The notes under the pieces are model-generated. The model did no database searches, was not told the DNA's origin, and saw only the letters and a list, made by a program, of their open reading frames with translations. A program made the position numbers and the translations under genes. This document shows positions 32,601 to 37,743 of a DNA stretch of 37,743 bases, piece after piece. Source of the DNA: Acidobacteriota bacterium (lineage in GTDB: Bacteria > Acidobacteriota > Terriglobia > Terriglobales > Acidobacteriaceae); NCBI GenBank assembly GCA_021778845.1, contig JAJYBU010000035.1:1-37743 (forward strand), written 5' to 3'. The first letter of the stretch is position 1. Every line of letters starts with the position of its first letter.

Positions 32601-33340
32601 CTAATGCAGCTATTGGAATACCGGCGATGATTCAGAGGCTGCCACTAAGCTTCGATCCGGCTGCGCGATTTCGGTCTGCGAAGGAACACCGGCTGGCTTA
32701 TCCGGCTGCGTCGGCACTGCGACACGCGGCAGGGTTTGAGAGGCCGGAGGGATCGTTCGCGGTGCGTGCGTTCGGCAATGTCGTGCATCGTTATCTGCAG
32801 GTGATTGCGATGCGTCTGGATGGCGGTGCAGGCTGCGACGATCTGCTGGCGGAGTTGCCCAAGTGGGAACTGCGGCTGGTCGCAAGCCTTCGCGGAGAGG
32901 GACTGGCACTGGCACTCGCAGCGCGGGAGGCTACGCGTGCAGGGCGAGCACTCGCTTTGACGCTTGGCGATCCGGTTGGGCGATGGATCTTGTCGCCGCA
33001 TGATTCGGCTGCCAGCGAACGCGCGCTCACTATGGCCTCGCCCGATGCGCGGAGCCTGCGGGTCGATCGCACGTTCGTTGCGGGAGATCAGCCGCTGTCG
33101 ACCGATAAGGGATGCATCTGGATCGTCGACTTCAAGACGACCGAGCAGGGTTCACGCTCCGACGCGGACTTTGAGACGACGGAGAAGACGAAGTACCGCG
33201 CGCAGCTTGAGGCGTATGCTGCGCTGCGGCGTGCTCTTCCGGATGGCCATCTGCCGATTCGACTGGGACTTTTTTATCCCATGGTACCGCGACTGATTCA
33301 CTGGTTGAGCGAGGCTCCAGCGGAGCCCGCGCAGCTTTAG
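29675..33340 (+). CDS. addA: AddA-like UvrD/RecB helicase-nuclease
   Basis: A 1221-residue superfamily 1A helicase with a C-terminal RecB-type nuclease, the motor of AddAB. Helicase motifs in order: I 'APAGSGKTGLL' (Lys37), Ia 'ITFTNKATAELRERV', II 'LLVDEMQDTS' (Asp432-Glu433), III 'LVGDPKQSIYLFRQA', IV 'LTTNFRSQ', V 'MTIHKAKGLEWDVV', VI 'FYVATTRAREEIHLFG'. The nuclease shows 'IVDFKTTE' (Asp1152, Lys1154) and 'YRAQLEAYAAL' near the end. The open frame begins well inside addB, but the start chosen (ATG at 29675) has GGAGG six bases upstream and overlaps addB by 8 bp. Motif II has Met where Phe is more common. Confidence 0.93.
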   Translation: MADVLRFPTLAADAEARAEALDTRSSCIVEAPAGSGKTGLLVQRYLKLLGEDTVEQPEEVLAITFTNKATAELRERVLEQLQAADGDPLQEGAQSFDHETRALAEAALGRSVKLGWGLLERPSRLNIRSIDSVCAEIANSLPLLSGAGGPRQPVEDSGPLYRLAARRTLMQLGGKDAALHGALRTVLLHRDGSLEDCEKLLAGMLQTREQWGELVPLAPGTLDETELDRDVRMRLERSLESIVCAGLARALKAIPAGVLEELTSLATRLGNEPGYKDKPSPIASCVGNYAPPEAVAEHLEHWVALIGLVLKADGDWRKRHSQSDMKFEIPKADAARLKQLVQEIQSDGLRDALAGVLALPPAKYPDDQWAVAKALFHVLRRALAELRLIFAERGECDFGEFALAAREALRAEEGSSDLALSAGGRLRHLLVDEMQDTSSGQYELLDLLTRSWDGHAQTLFLVGDPKQSIYLFRQARVERFLRTMKERRLGEIELKPLRLTTNFRSQAAMVEDFNHVFELLFPRPDDARLLAVEGVDVPFVAANAVRARRSDAGIVWHAAALSDEVSRSDHAEREARLIRRIIEDRLAMALPGDRDQPAQRKPWRIAILGRARSHLSAVIAEFKRDYGDGPLPYRAIDLDVLDELPEVLDALALTRALLHPADRIAWLAVLHAPWCGLGLADLLALTGEGSDADAEATVEQLVQGRRGLLSEQGRQLLDRAWQVLETAAATLGRTSLATHVERTWRSLGGDAALSEEQRNNVQRYLRVLREVEGDGDRVDLNVLAARLNRLYAEPTSGAVENGRLPVELMTIHKAKGLEWDVVLVPGLERGGGQTTSALLNWLEFDGALDGDSSASVVLSPIWQKGTDSDKLSQWLSAIRSRREAAERKRVFYVATTRAREEIHLFGAVAMNAKGEMILPQHDSLLRACWPAAAEQFETHLAERWPMEEQLVGALHESNGMEHEELAMAASGEGVEANAAIGIPAMIQRLPLSFDPAARFRSAKEHRLAYPAASALRHAAGFERPEGSFAVRAFGNVVHRYLQVIAMRLDGGAGCDDLLAELPKWELRLVASLRGEGLALALAAREATRAGRALALTLGDPVGRWILSPHDSAASERALTMASPDARSLRVDRTFVAGDQPLSTDKGCIWIVDFKTTEQGSRSDADFETTEKTKYRAQLEAYAALRRALPDGHLPIRLGLFYPMVPRLIHWLSEAPAEPAQL

Positions 33341-33344
33341 CCCC

Positions 33345-34388
33345 TCAGCTTTTGAGCAGCCGCACTAATATTGATGCACATTGTTCGCACTGCTCGCGGC
33401 TGACATCAAAGTGCGTCACCAGCCGTATGGCGTGCGAGCCGATCGCGCTGCACAGGATGCCGTCGCTCTTCAGACTGGCGACGAGAGCGGGAGCATCGCC
33501 GCCACCCTTGAGGGCAAAGAGAACGATGTTGGTTTGAACGGAGGGGAGATCGATTTCGACGCCCTTGCAGGTGGCAACAGCGTCTGCGAGGAGTCGTGCG
33601 TTGGCGTGGTCTTCGTGCAAGCGCAACGGACCTTCTTCAAGGGCAATCAGTCCGGCAGCAGCGAGAATTCCCGCCTGACGCATGCCGCCACCAAGTGCTT
33701 TGCGGAAGATGCGCGCGCGATCGATGACAGCGCGTGAGCCAACAAGGATTGACCCCACTGGTGCGCCAAGTCCCTTCGAGAGACAGAAGTTTACGGTGTC
33801 GAAGCCGCGCGTGAGTTCTGCGACGCCGACACCGAGCGCCGTTGCTGCGTTGAAGATGCGCGCGCCGTCGAGATGCGTGGGAAGGCCTGCTTCGGCGGCT
33901 CCCTGCCAGATCTCTTCGTAGATGGACAGGGGCGTAACGGTTCCTCCGGCCATGTTGTGCGAGTTCTCCAGGCAGATGAGGCCGGTCGGAGCTCGGTAGT
34001 ACATCTTCGGCGCAATGGCGCTGCTGATCTGCGCCCAGGTGAGGATGCCGCGTTCGCCGGCGATGGTTCGCGGAGAGCAGCCGGAGAAGGCCGACATCAT
34101 CGCCATCTCCCAATCGAGCACGTGCGAACGCGCCTCGCAGATCACCTCCTGGCCGTGGTCGGTGTGAAGGCGGATCGCGATCTGGTTGCCCATCGTTCCC
34201 GTCGGAATAAAGATGGAGGCCTCGCGGCCGAAGATTTCGGCGGCGCGTGCTTCGAGGCGGTTGATGGTCGGGTCCTCGCCGTAGACGTCGTCGCCTACTT
34301 CTGCGGAGGCCATGGCAGCGCGCATTGCGGGAGTGGGGCGTGTGACGGTGTCGCTGCGCAGATCAATGATGTTTGAAGCTGTTGCCAA
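33345..34388 (-). CDS. ltaE: Low-specificity L-threonine aldolase
   Basis: PLP enzyme that splits L-threonine or allo-threonine into glycine and acetaldehyde. It starts 'NIIDLRSDTVTRPTPAMRAAM' and includes 'EDPTINRLEARAAEIFG', 'CLENSHNMAGGTV', 'HLDGARIFNAA' and the PLP lysine Lys205 in 'FCLSKGLGAPVGS'; all are family hallmarks. With 347 residues it has the usual length. I chose the TTG at 34386-34388 because GGAGG lies 8 nt upstream; the ATG 20 codons earlier would run 38 bp into hemW and adds residues that homologues lack. It ends 4 bp from the convergent addA stop. Confidence 0.92.
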   Translation of the reverse strand: MATASNIIDLRSDTVTRPTPAMRAAMASAEVGDDVYGEDPTINRLEARAAEIFGREASIFIPTGTMGNQIAIRLHTDHGQEVICEARSHVLDWEMAMMSAFSGCSPRTIAGERGILTWAQISSAIAPKMYYRAPTGLICLENSHNMAGGTVTPLSIYEEIWQGAAEAGLPTHLDGARIFNAATALGVGVAELTRGFDTVNFCLSKGLGAPVGSILVGSRAVIDRARIFRKALGGGMRQAGILAAAGLIALEEGPLRLHEDHANARLLADAVATCKGVEIDLPSVQTNIVLFALKGGGDAPALVASLKSDGILCSAIGSHAIRLVTHFDVSREQCEQCASILVRLLKS

Positions 34389-34410
34389 CTTTTTATCCTC
34401 CAGACAGCGC

Positions 34411-35634
34411 TTACGCTGCGATACCCATGAGTAGATTTGTAAAGACATCGTTGGAAATTAATCGCCCATGCAGCGTGAGTTGCAGGCGGCCGTCCTCCGC
34501 GATTATCAACCCATCGCTGATCAACTCGATTGCTGCAACTTCCATGGCTGCGACGAACTCGCATGGAAACTGGCGCCGCAACTGCGACAGGCTCACGCCC
34601 TCATTCATGCGCAGGCCGAGGAAGATCGTTTCCTCGAACGCCTCGCGAGCGGCTATGTCGACGGGCGCGGGATGGAATTCTTGTACTGCATACTGCGCGA
34701 GCTCTTCGGGATTGGCGAAGCGCACGGCCCCGTTTGCGCGCAGCAGCATCGAGTGCGCATCGAGACCGAAGCCGATGTAGGGGGCACGCATCCAGTATTT
34801 GCGGTTGTGTCGCGAACGGCGAGCGGTGGGCGCAAAGTTCGAGATTTCGTACTGCGGAAATCCATGCTGTGGAAGCCAGGCGCAGGCTGTCTCGTAAAAC
34901 TCCGCGGAGGATTCGTCCGCAGGAACCCCGTGGGCGTGAAAGCGTTGGTCACCGGCGATTACCTCACGGCCCAGACGCGAATCCTCGTCGACCTCCAGCA
35001 TGTAGACGCTGAGGTGCGCAAGGCCAATGCTGGTTGTGACGTCGAGGGAGTGCTGCCAACTGGCGGTGGTCTGATAGGGCAGGCCAGCGATCAGGTCGGC
35101 GCCAACGTCGGCTACGCCCGCCGCCTGCAGGCGAAGGATCTCACGGATGCAGTCGCGCTCGGTATGCGATCGGCCAACCGCGGCGCACTCGCGATCCACG
35201 AACGACTGCACGCCAAGGCTGATGCGATTTACGCCCTGGAGCTGCGCCTCTGCGAGCACGGCGTCGGCGATCTGGCCCGGCGCGGCTTCGAGAGTGATCT
35301 CGGCGTCCGATGTGATCTGGAAGTTGCGGCGCAGCGCGGCGAAGATGCTGCGAAGCTGGGTGGGCTCCAGCAGGCTGGGCGTTCCGCCACCGAAGTACAG
35401 TGTGTCGACTATATGGGGGAGCTTTGCGTTCAGGCGTTCGGCAGTGGCTGATGCAGCGTCAATTTCCGCGCAGAGCGTGGACACGTAGGCTGCAATGGCC
35501 GCCGGCGAGGAGACGCCTGAGGCGAAGTTGCAGAAGCTGCACTTGGCACGGCAAAACGGCACGGAGACGTAAACGCCCAGCGTCGAATCCGACGATGATT
35601 CCAGAGGCAGCGCTTTCGGCTCACTCACACCCAT
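34411..35634 (-). CDS. hemW: Heme chaperone HemW (radical SAM, coproporphyrinogen oxidase-like)
   Basis: Radical SAM protein that binds heme and helps insert it into respiratory enzymes; long confused with HemN. The 4Fe-4S cluster motif is Cys28-x3-Cys32-x2-Cys35 in 'VPFCRAKCSFCNF', followed by 'DTLYFGGGTPSLL' and 'ISLGVQSFVDRECAAVGRSH', which define the HemW/HemN group. The 407 residues match HemW (about 380), and the N-terminus lacks the extra region that HemN needs for decarboxylation. Downstream ltaE starts 22 bp after the stop codon with its own ribosome-binding site, so the two may share a transcript. Confidence 0.93.
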   Translation of the reverse strand: MGVSEPKALPLESSSDSTLGVYVSVPFCRAKCSFCNFASGVSSPAAIAAYVSTLCAEIDAASATAERLNAKLPHIVDTLYFGGGTPSLLEPTQLRSIFAALRRNFQITSDAEITLEAAPGQIADAVLAEAQLQGVNRISLGVQSFVDRECAAVGRSHTERDCIREILRLQAAGVADVGADLIAGLPYQTTASWQHSLDVTTSIGLAHLSVYMLEVDEDSRLGREVIAGDQRFHAHGVPADESSAEFYETACAWLPQHGFPQYEISNFAPTARRSRHNRKYWMRAPYIGFGLDAHSMLLRANGAVRFANPEELAQYAVQEFHPAPVDIAAREAFEETIFLGLRMNEGVSLSQLRRQFPCEFVAAMEVAAIELISDGLIIAEDGRLQLTLHGRLISNDVFTNLLMGIAA

Positions 35635-35696
35635 GACGTCATTGTTTCATGGGGCGATGCGGATCGAAGATCCCGCTGCGCAGGTTGCAAAACCTC

Positions 35697-35702
35697 TAAA
35701 AT
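35697..35702 (+). promoter_or_regulatory. Candidate -10 box of the second ABC exporter, leaderless type
   Basis: TAAAAT lies 7 nt before the ATG at 35710 and overlaps an upstream ATG at 35701, which makes 35710 the more likely start. No Shine-Dalgarno sequence is present for either. Confidence 0.35.
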
Positions 35703-35709
35703 GGATGAG

Positions 35710-37719
35710 ATGGCCGACGAACACAAGAAGACTGCACCAGCAGAACCGAAGACGAAGACGGAAGACACCCGGCGCGGCGTCGATGACGACGTTGTTGGCA
35801 AGGCGTATGACTCACGCCTGATGGGGCGACTGGTTCGCTACCTGGCACCGTATAAGCTGCAGGTCGCGGTATCCGTCGCGGCGATTGTGCTCAAAGCAGG
35901 CAGCGATGTGCTTGGACCGTACTTCGTCAAGGTGGCGGTCGACAATTATTTTGCTCCGACACACGAGAAACATTCGTGGCTCGCCGCCAAGCTCAGTGCT
36001 GATCCCGTCCGAGGGGTCACGGAGATAGGCATTCTCTATCTTGCCTCGCTGGTGCTGATCTTTGGGCTGGAGTTTGTGCAGACCTACATGATGCAGTGGA
36101 CCGGACAGAAGATCATGTTCGATCTGCGCAGCCAGATCTTCCGCCATATTCAGCAGATGCATGTGGGGTTCTTCGATCGGAATCCGGTGGGCCGACTGGT
36201 AACGCGTCTGACGTCGGATGTAGATGCACTCAACGATATGTTTACCGCCGGCGTGCTGGCGATCTTTGAGGACGTCTTTGTGCTGGCGTTCATCGTTGCC
36301 ATCATGGTGAAGATGAGCTGGTTGCTGGCGCTACTCGCGTTGTCGGTGATTCCGTTGATTCTGTATGCGACGCACCTGTTCCGCCGCCACGTGCGCGAGA
36401 GTTATCGGCGGCAGCGCGCTGCGACGGCGAAGATTAACTCCTTTACCCAGGAGTACGTGTCGGGTATGAGCGTTGTCCAGTTATTCAATCGCGAGCAGCG
36501 AGCATTCAATGATTTCTCAGCCGTGAATGACGAGAACAAGAGGGCCTGGTCTGACGCTATCTTCGCCTACGCGTTGTATTACCCGGTGGTCGAGTTTCTG
36601 AGCTCGATCGCGATTGCGCTGGTGATCTGGCGCGGCGGAATCGCGGTGCTGCATGCGAATCCTGCACTGGCGGCCCATGCGAGCTTCCTGCACCCTGTGG
36701 TAACGCTGGGCATACTGATTGCATTCATTCAGTATGCCCAGAGGTTCTTCCGTCCGATCCAGGATCTCAGTGACAAGTACAACATCCTGCAGGCCGCAAT
36801 GGCCGCATCAGAACGCATCTTCAAGCTGCTCGACACGAAGACCGAGATCGCGACCACCAGCGCTCATCCGACTTCGGGAAACGGCAGCGGGCGGATTGAG
36901 TTTCGCGATGTGTGGTTCACGTATCAGACGCTTACGGAGGAGCAGCGGGAGCGAGTGCGCACGCTGCCGGACGATGAACTCGGCGGATGTAGCGACATCG
37001 AATGGATTCTTCGCGGCGTAAGTTTCGCGGTTGAGCCTGACACGACTGCCGCAATCGTAGGACACACTGGCGCTGGCAAGACCACGATCACTGCGCTGAT
37101 GATGCGGTTCTATGATGTGCAGCGCGGTGCGGTGCTGGTCGATGGCGTCGATGTTCGCGAGCAGGAGTTGAACAAACTGCGACGACGCTTCGGGGTGGTG
37201 CTACAGGACCCGTTCCTCTTCTCTGGAACAATTGCGCAGAATATCCGGCTCGGTTCGAGCTGGATTACGGACGACGAGGTCGCCAAGGCGGCTGAAGAAG
37301 TGAATGTTGCGGACTTCATCCGCACGCTGCCGATGGGCTTTGCCGAGCCGGTGCTGGAGCGGGGATCGACGCTGTCGACGGGCCAGAAGCAGTTGATCAG
37401 CTTTGCGCGTGCGCTGGCGCATCGACCGGGGATTTTGATTCTCGACGAGGCGACGAGTTCGGTGGATACGGAGACTGAGTTCCGCGTAAGGCTGGCGCTG
37501 GAGCGAATGATTACGGGCCGCACATCGGTGCTGATCGCGCATCGGCTGTCGACGATTCAACGTGCGGATACGATCCTCGTAATGCATAAGGGCAAGCTGC
37601 GCGAGCAAGGAACACACCAGGAGTTGCTGGCGATGCATGGGCTCTACTTCAAGCTTTATCAGTTGCAGTATAAGGACCAGGAGCTCGATGCAGACGCTGC
37701 AGCGGCGGTGCCAGCATAG
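35710..37719 (+). CDS. ABC exporter (MdlB/YheH-like fused permease-ATPase)
   Basis: A 669-residue half-transporter (672 if the ATG at 35701 is used). The basic N-terminus is followed by six membrane helices (about 50-345) and an ATPase domain with Walker A 'GHTGAGKTTITALMMRF', Q-loop 'VLQDPFLFSGTI', signature 'LSTGQKQLISFARAL', Walker B 'ILILDEATSSVDTE' and 'VLIAHRLSTIQRAD'. The LSTGQ/LSVGQ form of the signature and 'KQLISFARAL' are typical of the MdlB/YheH group. An insertion of about 24 residues ('QTLTEEQRERVRTLPDDELG...') follows the A-loop tyrosine 408, before the strand that leads to Walker A. Substrate unknown. No partner half-transporter is adjacent, though a second ABC exporter lies at 22214-24115. 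Confidence 0.9.
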   Translation: MADEHKKTAPAEPKTKTEDTRRGVDDDVVGKAYDSRLMGRLVRYLAPYKLQVAVSVAAIVLKAGSDVLGPYFVKVAVDNYFAPTHEKHSWLAAKLSADPVRGVTEIGILYLASLVLIFGLEFVQTYMMQWTGQKIMFDLRSQIFRHIQQMHVGFFDRNPVGRLVTRLTSDVDALNDMFTAGVLAIFEDVFVLAFIVAIMVKMSWLLALLALSVIPLILYATHLFRRHVRESYRRQRAATAKINSFTQEYVSGMSVVQLFNREQRAFNDFSAVNDENKRAWSDAIFAYALYYPVVEFLSSIAIALVIWRGGIAVLHANPALAAHASFLHPVVTLGILIAFIQYAQRFFRPIQDLSDKYNILQAAMAASERIFKLLDTKTEIATTSAHPTSGNGSGRIEFRDVWFTYQTLTEEQRERVRTLPDDELGGCSDIEWILRGVSFAVEPDTTAAIVGHTGAGKTTITALMMRFYDVQRGAVLVDGVDVREQELNKLRRRFGVVLQDPFLFSGTIAQNIRLGSSWITDDEVAKAAEEVNVADFIRTLPMGFAEPVLERGSTLSTGQKQLISFARALAHRPGILILDEATSSVDTETEFRVRLALERMITGRTSVLIAHRLSTIQRADTILVMHKGKLREQGTHQELLAMHGLYFKLYQLQYKDQELDADAAAAVPA

Positions 37720-37743
37720 ATTTATAGAAGGCTGCGAAGAGTT
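37720..37743. other. Window end, downstream of the ABC exporter
   Basis: Only 24 bases follow the last stop codon. Nothing recognisable is present. Confidence 0.6.

Noticed and set aside
1..37743. tRNA or rRNA genes
   Set aside because: No GGTTCRANYCC T-arm with matching acceptor stem and no rRNA-like stretch was noticed on either strand; a covariance search would be decisive.

Overview
The window is GC-rich DNA with densely packed genes. It is most likely from an acidobacterium of the Granulicella/Terriglobus/Edaphobacter kind. That placement is an inference from the style of the proteins, the periplasmic and outer-envelope gene set, and the dispersed repeats whose chance translations read 'CHSERxEE' or 'FRSAAKES'; no rRNA gene is present to confirm it. 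About 22 protein genes are well supported. No tRNA, rRNA, CRISPR array, transposase, integrase or phage gene was found.

Layout. 1-99: 5' end of efp (minus). 339-1972: a secreted FecR-like protein and trpG/pabA (minus). 2037-3905: a large multi-pass membrane protein carrying two in-frame repeat insertions. 3944-4429: first copy of an unusual 0.48-kb composite repeat element. 4429-5531: a translationally coupled pair, a DsbD N-domain-like protein and a TlpA-type thioredoxin (minus). 5631-11076: kdsD, proS and a class A penicillin-binding protein (plus). 11109-12000: second, inverted copy of the composite element, followed by a hexanucleotide microsatellite bracketed by two identical 39-bp repeats. 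12086-13222: secreted esterase. 13288-18558: a nucleoside-salvage group (cdd, pyrimidine-nucleoside phosphorylase, nupC, purine-nucleoside phosphorylase) interrupted by a small unknown gene and a cold-shock gene, both on the minus strand. 18626-20089: tpm-lemA membrane pair. 20151-22217: oligopeptidase B. 22214-24115: MsbA-like ABC exporter. 24143-25580: small four-helix membrane protein and a CusF-SCO1 fusion lipoprotein. 25719-26894: MFS transporter. 26944-33340: addB-addA recombination nuclease pair. 33345-35634: threonine aldolase and hemW. 35710-37719: second ABC exporter.

How the genes work together. Most are housekeeping or envelope functions: translation (efp, proS), LPS precursor synthesis (kdsD), peptidoglycan synthesis (PBP1), periplasmic thiol and copper chemistry (TlpA/nDsbD, SCO1), double-strand-break repair (AddAB), nucleoside uptake and phosphorolysis, and tetrapyrrole/heme handling (HemW).

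The most unusual content is non-coding. Two inverted, diverged copies of one element share the same internal geometry: a conserved header, four alternating A/B modules with 70-bp periodicity, and a G-tract tail. Each copy sits exactly between two convergent genes. A second family, a 35-39-bp core with a TTTGCT-type lead-in, occurs four times, once in frame inside a membrane-protein gene. Base composition on the plus strand changes from C-rich to G-rich at about 6.5-9.5 kb regardless of gene direction. Several genes lack a Shine-Dalgarno sequence and carry a -10-like box 5-8 nt before the start codon, suggesting leaderless mRNAs.
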